From J027 sp965215855 (lineage in GTDB: Bacteria > Chloroflexota > Anaerolineae > Aggregatilineales > J027), in the NCBI GenBank assembly GCA_965215855.1, contig CBDCER010000002.1, positions 248,001 through 312,000 on the forward strand: a stretch of DNA of 64,000 nt. Direction: 5' to 3'. Below the pieces are notes generated by a model. It was given only the letters and a program-made list of their open reading frames with translations, searched no databases and was not told the origin of the DNA. How positions within the stretch are numbered: the first letter of the stretch is position 1; every line of letters starts with the position of its first letter. Shown in pieces: positions 18,901 to 26,682 of this stretch. The position numbers and the translations under genes were made by a program.

Positions 18901-19806
18901 ATAGCGTTTGTCCTGCGAGACATCGCGCACATTGGCTGATTTGGACTGTTGAGCAGCCCACCCCACCAAGCCTTCACCTAATTTGAGACGCACATTGCGA
19001 AAACCCTGGCTGGCGGCGCTGGTTGCGCCGAGGACCAATTCATTCGCAGTTTCATCCAAAGTAAAGACGTTGACAGCATAGTAGCCGAAGGTCTGTTGGA
19101 TCAGATCGACAATTTGTTGGAAGAGGTCGGGCAGAGGTTGAATAACGGCAATCTGACGGGAGACTTTGAATATCAGGCGCAGGCGTGTAGCCTGGCGATG
19201 AGCGGCATCGTATAACTGAGCATTGCGGATAGCGCCAGCGGCCTGGCTCGCCAGTACCGTTAGGCGACGCAGATCTTCTTGGGTGAAAGCACGCGGCGTG
19301 GGACTTTGGGCGGCGATGATGCCGATGACGCGGCCTCCAGCAATTAGGGGGGCGAAGATAGCAGCGCGGGCGGGGTTGTCCTCGTCGTAGTAGCGAGGTT
19401 GGGCAGGCAGACTGTCCCATTCTTTCTGAAAATCGTAAACCAGCAACCCAGACGTATGTTGGGCTACCCAACCGATCAAACCTTCGGTTGCGCCGCCTTT
19501 GAATGCCTCGGCAGGCAGGCGTTCCGCATCACGCAACCAGACTTTGATGAGATAGTCGCCGTTGTCGATAATGCCAAGTTGGAAGTTGTGGGTGTCGATG
19601 ACACGGGTGGACTGTTGATAGACGATTTCACAGAGAGCATCCAGATTGAGTTGGGCATTGAGGATGGCCTGACCGACATCAGCCAGGGCGTCGAGACCTT
19701 TTTCGCGGCGCTTGCGGTTCATGCCACGCCAATAGCCAACCACCAGCCCGACAACCAGCAGGCTGGCTCCCAACAACATGGCAAAAAGTGTGCCCCACTC
19801 GGTCAA
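15964..19806 (-). CDS. Six-GAF SpoIIE/RsbU-type PP2C phosphatase
   Basis: A 1280-residue protein with one N-terminal transmembrane helix (about 7-28). Six tandem GAF-like domains follow (roughly 40-195, 210-365, 375-535, 545-695, 705-865 and 870-1030), then a C-terminal PP2C-type domain. The metal-binding motifs of the phosphatase are present: VGGDFYDF, IADVSDKGVHAAMFM, YTDGLTEAR and FDDLTLF. In partner-switching systems such enzymes dephosphorylate STAS anti-anti-sigma proteins, and the two genes just upstream supply these partners. The start is TTG at 19806 with GAGG six bases upstream. Signals sensed by the GAF domains are unknown. Confidence 0.88.
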   Translation of the reverse strand: MTEWGTLFAMLLGASLLVVGLVVGYWRGMNRKRREKGLDALADVGQAILNAQLNLDALCEIVYQQSTRVIDTHNFQLGIIDNGDYLIKVWLRDAERLPAEAFKGGATEGLIGWVAQHTSGLLVYDFQKEWDSLPAQPRYYDEDNPARAAIFAPLIAGGRVIGIIAAQSPTPRAFTQEDLRRLTVLASQAAGAIRNAQLYDAAHRQATRLRLIFKVSRQIAVIQPLPDLFQQIVDLIQQTFGYYAVNVFTLDETANELVLGATSAASQGFRNVRLKLGEGLVGWAAQQSKSANVRDVSQDKRYLRSAGLEATRSEMVIPLIFEDQVLGVLDIQSNRLDAFDREDVFTMNALAQQLALAFQESRTYDQERKQSERLNALIDAARAVVSILDTTQLLDEVVDLIDDYFGYDRVHLFINDGKERVIFRAGSGTHTKTWMADNLTYRLTDSGFIPWVARHGRPLVSGNVHQDERYTFGSGLEDTYSEMAVPIQMAHHTLGVLDIQSPKADAFGQEDLVLLQALADTIAVALRNARLIGNEMRRRILAETLREVSTVLASSLDLESVLKEILLGLERVVHYTSAMILLLEDSLYTVSAVHGITAEEQVWGETFPDDESFEDSIDRVLATLAQSDDENEADAEEDRLSVSLSISNQCIGHLAIKRVGGYPFTTEETEIITTFANQAAVAIMNAQLYMAQKEEAWVSTALLQVAEATGQATTTDDVLQTVARITPLLAGVEWCAVFLREEMIFRLAEMAGIADTVAEQMMDYQLEIAEWSPLQELIEVGRPIMLDGKQGPPNKPVSINFLQSVLLPLFAKGEVFGMLVIGQREGDPPLTTRKIELASGIANQAAVAIDRAQLYTAQQEEQWITTVILQVAEAVNSQFDLANTLETIVRYTTLLTGVTQCCILQWNPVAEHFYGLKSAGLDSDVESEFALKKFRPADSLFFAQLVADQCAITSDTREIPFPESLRPLFTASNIQALPLLAQGRLVGAMLVDHVSQDEASDQRRVSILTGIADQCALAIQTAQLQEEAVAIRSFEREMELARNIQLSLLPENPPNIDGWDIAAYYRPARLVGGDFYDFIPLSNDKYAFIIADVSDKGVHAAMFMTICNTVIRAVASTKRGPEETLRLVNKLIMQSNRSELFVTGWYGILDTNTGTLAYSSGGHNPPLLIRQDGQFHELRLKGMALGIIENIRLNEATISLQHGDILFAYTDGLTEARREDMAEFGEADLYINAMRLRNHDATTLVDKIVAAVDMFTAGQPAFDDLTLFALKRKLDNVQPE

Positions 19807-19889
19807 TATTATCCTCTACTATCCCCCAAAAGAGTCAATGCAAGAACAGAAACAAGCATCCGGTCCAAAAACAATGCAAACCGCGCAAT

Positions 19890-20705
19890 TTATCTACCAA
19901 TGGGGTCATCGGCTATTGCATCAGCGGGGCTTTCGTAGATGTTGAACATCATATCGAAGCCGATCATCTCGAAGACTTCGCGGATGCGTGGTTGAAGGCC
20001 AGCAATGAGGACATCACCACCGGATTGCCGTGCCTTGCGCCAAGCACTGACCAACACTTTGAGGCCACTGCTAGAGATATAGTTGACATCGGCAAATGAA
20101 ATCACCAAGCGATGCTGGCCGTTTTCCAATAATTCTTCATTGAGCGCCTGTTCGACCTCGGCGCTGGTATGGCTGTCGATTTGCCCGCTGATACTGAGTT
20201 GCAGGTAATCTTTTTCCAATGACTGGCGGCCAATTTGGATGACGTCGCCAACGGGCTGACGAAATGCACCGTGCCGGGCTTCAATAAATTTCCGCAAGGT
20301 GAGATGATTTTTGCCATCGCCATAGCGATAGTCTACAGCATCCATCAGTTTCTTGATGAAGTAAATACCCCAGCCCCCGCCCTCGCGTTCTTCCAGAGGA
20401 CGATTGGGGTCGGGTTCTTCATAAGTCAATGGATTGAAAGCCGGGCTGTTATCGGCAATGGTGATGACAAAGGTGCGGTCCTGATCGATGCCAGTCAGCA
20501 GGTTGATCTGGCCCTGTGTGGAATTGTTGTTGTCTGTAAAACCATGTTCAATGATATTGGTACAGGTTTCATCGACTGCCAACTGGCAATGATAGACACC
20601 CCGTTCATCAAGGCCCGCCGCTTCAGCAGCCTGGGCCACAAAATCACAGGCGGCTGGGATATTTTCTAAGCGGGCCTTGAAGGACAGGTGGCGCTCATCT
20701 CGCAT
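19890..20705 (-). CDS. RsbW-like anti-sigma kinase fused to a STAS domain
   Basis: A 271-residue fusion. Residues about 8-140 form an RsbW/SpoIIAB-like GHKL ATPase: N-box VDETCTNIIEHGF, DNSPAFNP, and glycine-rich lid GGGWGIYFIKKLMD. Residues about 158-262 form a STAS domain with its serine in NYISSSGLKVLVSA. In known systems the kinase phosphorylates a separate STAS partner on that serine and binds a sigma factor; here kinase and a substrate-like domain share one chain. The start has GAGGAG six bases upstream and lies 20 bases after the stand-alone STAS gene. No sigma factor is visible nearby, so the final target is unknown. Confidence 0.88.
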   Translation of the reverse strand: MRDERHLSFKARLENIPAACDFVAQAAEAAGLDERGVYHCQLAVDETCTNIIEHGFTDNNNSTQGQINLLTGIDQDRTFVITIADNSPAFNPLTYEEPDPNRPLEEREGGGWGIYFIKKLMDAVDYRYGDGKNHLTLRKFIEARHGAFRQPVGDVIQIGRQSLEKDYLQLSISGQIDSHTSAEVEQALNEELLENGQHRLVISFADVNYISSSGLKVLVSAWRKARQSGGDVLIAGLQPRIREVFEMIGFDMMFNIYESPADAIADDPIGR

Positions 20706-20725
20706 GGTGACTCCTCGGCAAAAAA

Positions 20726-21070
20726 TTAGAAGCTGCCAACAGCGTCGAGCTGGGTATCAAAAATCTTGAAAATCTCGTCCAGCCCAGCCAGTTCCAGAAC
20801 CTCACGCACACGGTCGGAGGGATTGGCTAACCGTAGATCGCCAGTCCCAGCGATGTTATTGACGCGCTTGAGAGCCGAGACCATCTCGCGCAGACCAGCG
20901 CTGCTCATATATTCAACATTTTCCAGATCAAGAACGAGTTTATTACGACCATCATCAATAGCCCCGGTTAGTTCGCTGCCAAGTTCATTAGCAGTCGTGC
21001 TATCGACACGTCCTGTGACAACAAGCAAAGTCACGCGCTTCATTTGTTTGACTTCAATATCAATCGCCAT
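20726..21070 (-). CDS. STAS anti-anti-sigma factor-like protein
   Basis: A 114-residue single STAS domain, similar to SpoIIAA/RsbV. The phosphorylatable serine sits in EYMSSAGLREMVSA, and the strands LLVVTGRVDS and KLVLDLENV are typical. The ATG at 21070 is preferred over an in-frame codon ten residues upstream because AGGAG lies five bases before it. First gene of the operon with the RsbW-STAS fusion and the GAF phosphatase, a complete kinase-antagonist-phosphatase set. Confidence 0.9.
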   Translation of the reverse strand: MAIDIEVKQMKRVTLLVVTGRVDSTTANELGSELTGAIDDGRNKLVLDLENVEYMSSAGLREMVSALKRVNNIAGTGDLRLANPSDRVREVLELAGLDEIFKIFDTQLDAVGSF

Positions 21071-21136
21071 AAGTCTCCTGCACCCCAAGTGGTGCGTCAC
21101 TCCTTTCGTTTCCCGTTAAAAATGGTTGATAAACTT

Positions 21137-21165
21137 ACTATATTTGCGACATTGTATTTAGGCAA
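21137..21165 (-). promoter_or_regulatory. Probable promoter of the partner-switching operon
   Basis: On the minus strand TTGCCT (21165-21160) and TATAGT (21142-21137) are 17 bases apart, about 65 bases upstream of the STAS start. It overlaps a plus-strand promoter match for the divergent gene. Confidence 0.5.
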
Positions 21166-21180
21166 CAGCCAAATTATAGT
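21152..21180 (+). promoter_or_regulatory. Possible promoter of the divergent membrane-protein/glycosyltransferase pair
   Basis: TTGTAT at 21152-21157 and TATAGT at 21175-21180 are separated by 17 bases, about 58 bases before the GTG start at 21239. Its -35 lies inside the spacer of the opposing promoter. Confidence 0.45.
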
Positions 21181-21238
21181 ACAAAGGCATTTGGGATTGC
21201 CCATGCTAATTTAACACAGGAGACGGAGTTTTGTCACC

Positions 21239-21763
21239 GTGCAAACGCTTTTTTCAATTCCGGCGGGTTTGTTTTTGGTGTTGTGGGGGCTGATCTGGGA
21301 GCCGCAGCCAAAAACCAAAAAAGATCATAAAACTGAACAACTGCTGATCGAAGCAGGCGTCGATATTCCAGAGCAGTTGACGCGAGAACAAATGATAAAT
21401 TATCTGCGGCGGGTCGCTGTTCGTGTGTTATTGGTATTGATTGGCCTCATCGGGATCGTGGCGGGCATCTCGCAGATGGGATCGGTGGCTGATAGCGGGG
21501 CATTGATGTTGCTGCTGGGTCTGTATGCGGGGGTATTGATTGTGGTGCAACGGGCGGAAAAGAATCGTCGGCTGCTGGTGTTTTTCTTCATGGCGTTCAG
21601 TGGATTGCTGATCTGGCGGACGGCTGAGTATCGCAATGTACCAGACGAGAATGATTGGGCGATGTTGGGAGCGGTAGCTCTCAATCTGGTATTCTGGCTG
21701 GTCATTGGGCGGCGATTTCCACCAGGAACTAGCGATTCAATCGAAGTCATCGGGATGGAATAG
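21239..21763 (+). CDS. Membrane protein of unknown function
   Basis: Not recognised. 174 residues with hydrophobic segments near 1-20, 62-80, 88-104, 110-125 and 140-158, so likely a multi-pass inner membrane protein. The start is GTG at 21239, preceded by an AGGAG-type site. The next gene begins 3 bases after its stop, which ties it to the glycosyltransferase; a helper or scaffold role is only a guess. Confidence 0.6.
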   Translation: MQTLFSIPAGLFLVLWGLIWEPQPKTKKDHKTEQLLIEAGVDIPEQLTREQMINYLRRVAVRVLLVLIGLIGIVAGISQMGSVADSGALMLLLGLYAGVLIVVQRAEKNRRLLVFFFMAFSGLLIWRTAEYRNVPDENDWAMLGAVALNLVFWLVIGRRFPPGTSDSIEVIGME

Positions 21764-21766
21764 TGC

Positions 21767-24184
21767 ATGATGACCGGTGACCGACGCTATCAGATGGTAT
21801 TGGGGTTGACGCTGTTTATGCTGTTGTTTGGCCTCTATATGATTACTTATCGTGGACTACCGATGAGTGGCGACGAAATATTCATCTTTGATAGCACTGA
21901 GAGCTTGGCACGGCGCGGCAATCTGTATCGAACATTTGAATTTAATGCGGTGGCGCTGCCGCAATATGACCTTGTACTCGGCCCCGGCGGTGAACCCTGG
22001 CCGCCCCCCTTGCAAGAGCCGATGGCAAGTACACTGCAAGTGCCGCTATTCTGGCTGGGACAAGCGTTGCCGGATGTGGGAATCATGCACACGGTCTGGC
22101 TATTTAATATCATCATGACAGCACTGACAGCGACCAGTTTGTATGCGATTGGGCTGTGGCAGGGTTATAAACCAGGAGTGGCTTGGATTGGCGGATTGTT
22201 ATTTGGGGTGGGAACAAACGCATGGCCGTATGGGCGATTGTTATTCCGTGAACCGTTGATGGCGTTTTTTGTGTTATGGACATTTGCGTTGGCAATCTAT
22301 ATTCAAAGACATTGGGAACAGAAGCAAGTCCCATGGCGTGCAGGGATATTGTTGATTGGGTGTGTGATAGGTGCGTTTCTGACAAAAGCCATTACATTAC
22401 TGCTACTGCCAGGCTTGCTCGTCGTGATGCTGCCTGATTTGGGAAAGATGCGGGGATATAGGCGGCTGATTCTGAGATTAGGGTTAGTGGCAATCGTACT
22501 GGCGGGGCTGATCATCTTCATCATAAGTTCGGGATGGGTGAATCAACGCTATTCCTTGTCGAACTGGTTGGGCTTCCTGGAACAAGCTGAATGGGAATAT
22601 ATCCTGGAAAGCCTGGTTGGATTTCAGATCAGTCCAGGGCGCAGTATGTGGCTGTACTCGCCGGTGCTGTTGCTGGGAGTATGGGGCATATGGCAATTAT
22701 GGCGTGATGGGCAGTGGCGCATTGTAGTCGGGCCAGCCCTGGGTATCGGACTGTTCAGTTTATGGTATGGTATTGCGCTAACGGTGGATTGGTCCGGCGG
22801 CTGGGGTTGGGGGCCACGTTATCTCGTGCCATTGATTCCAGTCCTGATATTATGGGTGTTGCCAGCACTGGCGGCAGTTCATAAAAATCACAAAGGTATC
22901 GGGCTGGTTATGTCAGTAACGCTGTTGGGTATCGGCATACAGTTACTGGGTATGGCTGTGCCACTATCGAACTACTACACAGATTTGTTTTTTACAGACC
23001 GCCTATATGACTACGACGAGTTCCACGCAAATCGGCAAAAGGTGGAAGACGAGTGGCATTGGCTAGAGGGTAATTGGTCGTTGGAGTGGTCGCCCGTATA
23101 TTATCACCTGGACCGGCTAGATTTGGATCATCTTGATGTGGCATGGCAACACAGTGATCTACCAGGAGTGACGGTAGGGTTGGCGGCAGCGTTGGCGGCG
23201 ACGAACGGAGCAATGGGGTTATGGTTATTACGAAAGAAGCAAATCACGTCCTCGCTCGGCAGCGGTTATGGAATGCTGGCGGGCGGATTGATAGTTTTTG
23301 TAATGGGATCAGGGTTGTATAGCCTGCGCGATGACTCGCGAGTGACTGATGAATGGACGGACGTGCGGGACCTAGTGACGAAATTGGATGAGACGGTAGA
23401 AGGCGAGTCGGTAGTCTTCATTGACCGCGATCAATATACGCCGATTTTCATGAACTACTTCAAAACCCCGGCATTGGTCAGCACCCTGCCGTATGCGCCT
23501 GGCGAGACTTATGGCACAGAAGCGGCTGCCATCGGGGGAGATGAACCGTTGGAAATGCAGGTGGGCACGGAGACGGTTTATGCGCTGGATTGGAGTGCTG
23601 ATCATTATGACTGGTTGTGGTTGGTGGCGAGTTCAAGCCCGTTTGAGACGGATAAGCGTCGCCCGATTGAGCGGTATCTGGCCGAGTATTATTTTCCGGT
23701 GGACGAAATCACCGTCTCGCCACGAGCGCGGGCCATTCGCTTTGTGACGGCGGACGTGGCCCTGGGAGAGCCGTCGATCCTATTCGAAGCAGAGTTTGGC
23801 GAGCAGGTAGGGTTGGTGGGAATTGATTTGCCAAGGGGTACGGTGTTTTTGGCAAGTGAGGGGTTGGCAGTGTCGTTGGTGTGGCAACCAATAGGTGTGG
23901 TAGAGAAAAACTACAATGTGGGCGTGTACCTGCTCGATACGATGGGTCGGCTATGGGCACAGCGAAACGGACAGCCGCAGGGAACGTTTGGGCAGATGAC
24001 GGCCTGGCAGACGGGCAACGTGTATCGCGACAATCATGGGCTGGCGTTGCCGGCTGAACTGCCGCCCGGCGAGTACCGGTTGGCTGTAGCGGTATATTCT
24101 TGGGAAGATCGGCAGCGTTTGCCAGTGGTGACACCAGCAGGGAGCAGCGATTTATTAGATTTGGCGACGATCACGATCCGATGA
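21767..24184 (+). CDS. GT-C type membrane glycosyltransferase
   Basis: An 805-residue multi-pass protein with about 10-12 transmembrane helices in residues 10-520 and a C-terminal extracytoplasmic region. The first loop has PMSGDEIFIFD, the acidic motif found after helix 1 in GT-C enzymes, which use lipid-phosphate sugars. Repeated aromatic and Trp-rich loops (WGWGPRYLVPLIP) match PMT/ArnT-like proteins. Residues from about 660 to the end form a beta-rich domain (AVSLVWQPIG, YLLDTMGRLWAQ, PPGEYRLAV) often seen on Chloroflexota glycosyltransferases. Probable role is glycosylation of surface lipid or protein; the acceptor is unknown. A strong hairpin follows. Confidence 0.72.
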   Translation: MMTGDRRYQMVLGLTLFMLLFGLYMITYRGLPMSGDEIFIFDSTESLARRGNLYRTFEFNAVALPQYDLVLGPGGEPWPPPLQEPMASTLQVPLFWLGQALPDVGIMHTVWLFNIIMTALTATSLYAIGLWQGYKPGVAWIGGLLFGVGTNAWPYGRLLFREPLMAFFVLWTFALAIYIQRHWEQKQVPWRAGILLIGCVIGAFLTKAITLLLLPGLLVVMLPDLGKMRGYRRLILRLGLVAIVLAGLIIFIISSGWVNQRYSLSNWLGFLEQAEWEYILESLVGFQISPGRSMWLYSPVLLLGVWGIWQLWRDGQWRIVVGPALGIGLFSLWYGIALTVDWSGGWGWGPRYLVPLIPVLILWVLPALAAVHKNHKGIGLVMSVTLLGIGIQLLGMAVPLSNYYTDLFFTDRLYDYDEFHANRQKVEDEWHWLEGNWSLEWSPVYYHLDRLDLDHLDVAWQHSDLPGVTVGLAAALAATNGAMGLWLLRKKQITSSLGSGYGMLAGGLIVFVMGSGLYSLRDDSRVTDEWTDVRDLVTKLDETVEGESVVFIDRDQYTPIFMNYFKTPALVSTLPYAPGETYGTEAAAIGGDEPLEMQVGTETVYALDWSADHYDWLWLVASSSPFETDKRRPIERYLAEYYFPVDEITVSPRARAIRFVTADVALGEPSILFEAEFGEQVGLVGIDLPRGTVFLASEGLAVSLVWQPIGVVEKNYNVGVYLLDTMGRLWAQRNGQPQGTFGQMTAWQTGNVYRDNHGLALPAELPPGEYRLAVAVYSWEDRQRLPVVTPAGSSDLLDLATITIR

Positions 24185-24206
24185 ACTAGCCCATTCAAAA
24201 GAACTA

Positions 24207-24237
24207 TAGGGTACCAGAGAGCGTTTCTGGTACCCTA
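24207..24237. terminator. Bidirectional terminator hairpin
   Basis: A perfect 12-bp stem (TAGGGTACCAGA with its complement) and a 7-base loop lie between the converging glycosyltransferase and mrp genes, followed on the plus strand by ATCATTTT. It can serve both directions. Confidence 0.7.
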
Positions 24238-24266
24238 ATCATTTTGGGCCTAAGAAAACTCAGGAT

Positions 24267-25322
24267 CTAGCCGATGATGTTTAGGGGAATGACATCGGCC
24301 TGTGACATGGCGACCACACTGACGCGAGCCGCTACCGTGCGAGCTAATTCTCGGAAGGACTGACCGGCTTCACTATCTGGTGCAGCAATTACGACAGGCT
24401 TGCCATAGTCGCCGCCTTCGCGTACCGATGCCTGCAAAGGGACACGACCCAAGAAAGGCATGTTACGTTCCTGAGCGAGTTTTTCACCACCACCCACGCC
24501 ATAGATGTCACCAGCCATATTCTCAATGACACCCAGCAAGGCAACGTTCAGTTTGTCGAACATGGCACAGGCACGACGGGCATCTTCCACCGCAACATCC
24601 TGTGGCTGCGTGACGATGACAGCTCCAGTGAGGGGTACGGATTGGGCAAGGCTGAGTTGGGCATCCCCAGTGCCAGGCGGTAAATCGACTATCATGTAGT
24701 CCAAATCATCCCAGGCGACATCGGTGAAAAACTGCCGGATAGCACCATGCAACATCGGGCCGCGCCAGATCATCGGCGTGTCAGGGTCGGCCAGAAAACC
24801 CATGCTCATGACTTTGATGCCATAAGTCTGAAAAGGAACCATTTTACGGTCTTCGCCTTCGCCCGTGATGCGCGGCGGGGCAAAACCCAGACCGACCATA
24901 GTGGGAATATTTGGCCCTAAGATGTCAGCGTCCATCAGACCCACTCGTGCGCCATGTTGGGCCAAACCAACCGCCAAATTGGTTGCCACCGTACTCTTGC
25001 CAACGCCACCTTTACCGCTGGCAACAGCGATAATGTTCTGGATGGGCATATCTAAATTGCCGTGCAATCCTTTAGGGACGTTTGCATCCCATTTGATTTC
25101 CACTTTGTCGATGCCATTAATGGGCAATAGAGCCGCGTTGCAGCGTTCCAGGAACACATCTTTTAGAGGGCAGGCGGGAGTGGTGAGGACGATGGTGAAA
25201 CGGGCCACACTGTTATCAATACTAAGGTCTTTCACCATATTCAGAGAGACAATGTCGCGGTGAAGTTCGGGTTCGATGACCGTACTCAGGGCCGCCATTG
25301 CCTGTTCGTGTAGGGTACTCAT
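24267..25322 (-). CDS. Mrp/ApbC-family P-loop ATPase
   Basis: A 351-residue Mrp/NBP35-like protein, a family implicated in Fe-S cluster carriage. The N-terminal ~90 residues are a MIP18/DUF59 domain with Cys in TTPACPLKD. The ATPase has the deviant Walker A GKGGVGKS and the motifs DADILGPNIPTM and DYMIVDLPPGTGD. The CxxC that usually follows the ENM motif is absent: the chain runs VIENMAGDIYGVGGGEK. Cluster binding through that site therefore seems unlikely. It is alone on its strand between the terminator and a Cys-rich gene. Confidence 0.9.
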   Translation of the reverse strand: MSTLHEQAMAALSTVIEPELHRDIVSLNMVKDLSIDNSVARFTIVLTTPACPLKDVFLERCNAALLPINGIDKVEIKWDANVPKGLHGNLDMPIQNIIAVASGKGGVGKSTVATNLAVGLAQHGARVGLMDADILGPNIPTMVGLGFAPPRITGEGEDRKMVPFQTYGIKVMSMGFLADPDTPMIWRGPMLHGAIRQFFTDVAWDDLDYMIVDLPPGTGDAQLSLAQSVPLTGAVIVTQPQDVAVEDARRACAMFDKLNVALLGVIENMAGDIYGVGGGEKLAQERNMPFLGRVPLQASVREGGDYGKPVVIAAPDSEAGQSFRELARTVAARVSVVAMSQADVIPLNIIG

Positions 25323-25434
25323 TCAGGGTTTTTCCTCGCAGTTGTGCGACAATAAAGCAAATGTTGATTGAAATAACTATAACATATCCTGGGAAGGCGA
25401 CCTAATGATTTTATGTGGTTCTTATGCATTCTGA

Positions 25435-25785
25435 TCAACTGGCAACGCCAGCCGTCGTATCCTGTTCACCCAGCATTTTGATGATCTCCTGGCGAGCCGC
25501 TTCCCATTTCTTGATGAACTCTTTGTCAGCCCCTTTAAAGCGCGTAACCATTTGCTGCGAACAGGCCGTGCAACCCCGCATGGCGCGAAAACTATGTGGA
25601 TGGCAGGTCAGACAACTGTTGTGACGAATCATCATGAGGGCAAAAGCCAAGATGTCAGGATGGGTTTCGTCGTTAAGCTGGCTGAGGCGATTGATAAGTT
25701 GCTGCCATTCGGGGCCGCGTAGCTTGTGGAGCGCCGAAATCACACGTGGGGGAAACAAAACATCGGTATCAGACTGGTGCAGCAT
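25435..25785 (-). CDS. Small Cys-rich protein with CxxCH and CxxC motifs
   Basis: Not recognised as a named family. 116 residues with CLTCHPHSFRAMRGCTAC in the middle: two CxxC pairs plus nearby His, best read as a zinc-ribbon or metal-binding knot. The start at 25785 has AAGGAG about ten bases upstream. The helical flanks contain no membrane segment or signal peptide. It precedes mrp on the same strand by about 110 bases; a link to Fe-S or metal biology is possible but unproven. Confidence 0.6.
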   Translation of the reverse strand: MLHQSDTDVLFPPRVISALHKLRGPEWQQLINRLSQLNDETHPDILAFALMMIRHNSCLTCHPHSFRAMRGCTACSQQMVTRFKGADKEFIKKWEAARQEIIKMLGEQDTTAGVAS

Positions 25786-25989
25786 CGGATATATTCTCCT
25801 TCGGACTGCTGAATATGGGTTGCACTAACGGGATTCTAACAAAGATGGTCGGGTCTGTCTACAAATTCGACTTCCTCTTTTCGGTGAAATCTGTACACTT
25901 CAGGGTATATTTGTAGAAACGTTGGTATGCGGGCAGTAATTTGTTGGAAAAAATAACTGCAAAATTGGATTTAACAGGTAGCAAAAAAC

Positions 25990-26580
25990 ATGGTCGAACA
26001 GACAGAACCCAACGTAGGGCAACGGATACGCCGTATTCGAGAACAACGGGGGTTGTCATTGCGGGCAGTCGCCGAACGGTGTGATCTATCCATCAATGCC
26101 ATTAGTCGCATTGAGCGCGGCGAGGCATCACCCACAGTCTCCTCGTTGCACCAACTGGCAAAAGCCTTGCGCGTGCCGATCACTGAATTTTTTCAAGATG
26201 AGCAGAATACTTCGACGGCGCTGGTGCGGAAAGATCAGCGGCTACAATTGCAACAGGAAGGTTTTGTAATTGAAAGCATGGTGTTTGGACTACGTCATCA
26301 GCGGTTGGAACCGTTTATGCTGATAATTGATCCGGGCACGGGCAATTTGGGTGAAGTAGTGACACACCCTGGTCAAGAATTCGTTTTCTGCCTGGAAGGC
26401 GAAGTGGAATATTATGTAGGCGGCGACCTGTATCATCTCACGGAGGGTGATAGTTTGATCTATGAAGCTCGCCAGCCGCATAATTTTTTCAATCCTGGAG
26501 ATAAGGTGGCTCAGTTGATGTTCGTGTGTCAGGCATTGGAAGGCAGCATTCTGGCGCGACACCAACGGATGACATCCTGA
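25990..26580 (+). CDS. XRE-family regulator with C-terminal cupin
   Basis: A 196-residue transcription factor. Residues about 10-66 are a Cro/CI-type helix-turn-helix (RIRRIREQRGLSLRAVAER, AISRIERGEASPT). Residues about 105-185 are a cupin barrel with HPGQEFVFCLEGEVEYYVGG and HNFFNPGD. Proteins of this shape (PuuR/SutR-like) usually sense a small metabolite in the cupin and repress nearby genes. It is transcribed away from the Cys-rich gene; the downstream surface-protein gene is only 100 bases away and is a possible target. Confidence 0.87.
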   Translation: MVEQTEPNVGQRIRRIREQRGLSLRAVAERCDLSINAISRIERGEASPTVSSLHQLAKALRVPITEFFQDEQNTSTALVRKDQRLQLQQEGFVIESMVFGLRHQRLEPFMLIIDPGTGNLGEVVTHPGQEFVFCLEGEVEYYVGGDLYHLTEGDSLIYEARQPHNFFNPGDKVAQLMFVCQALEGSILARHQRMTS

Positions 26581-26602
26581 ATATCATCTTCGACCCGATC
26601 CA

Positions 26603-26631
26603 TTGCCGCACCTTGCATAATAAGCTAAACT
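26603..26631 (+). promoter_or_regulatory. Possible promoter of the surface-protein gene
   Basis: TTGCCG and TAAACT are spaced by 17 bases, ending 52 bases before the ATG at 26683. The -10 is imperfect, so support is moderate. Confidence 0.35.
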
Positions 26632-26682
26632 AGACCCGTTTTTATTTCGGACAAAAACTATTGCCGGAGGAAAGCGCCGGAT

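Noticed and set aside
25600..25680. Small Cys-rich protein as a c-type cytochrome
   Set aside because: CxxCH is present, but there is no signal peptide, so heme attachment outside the cytoplasm is unlikely.
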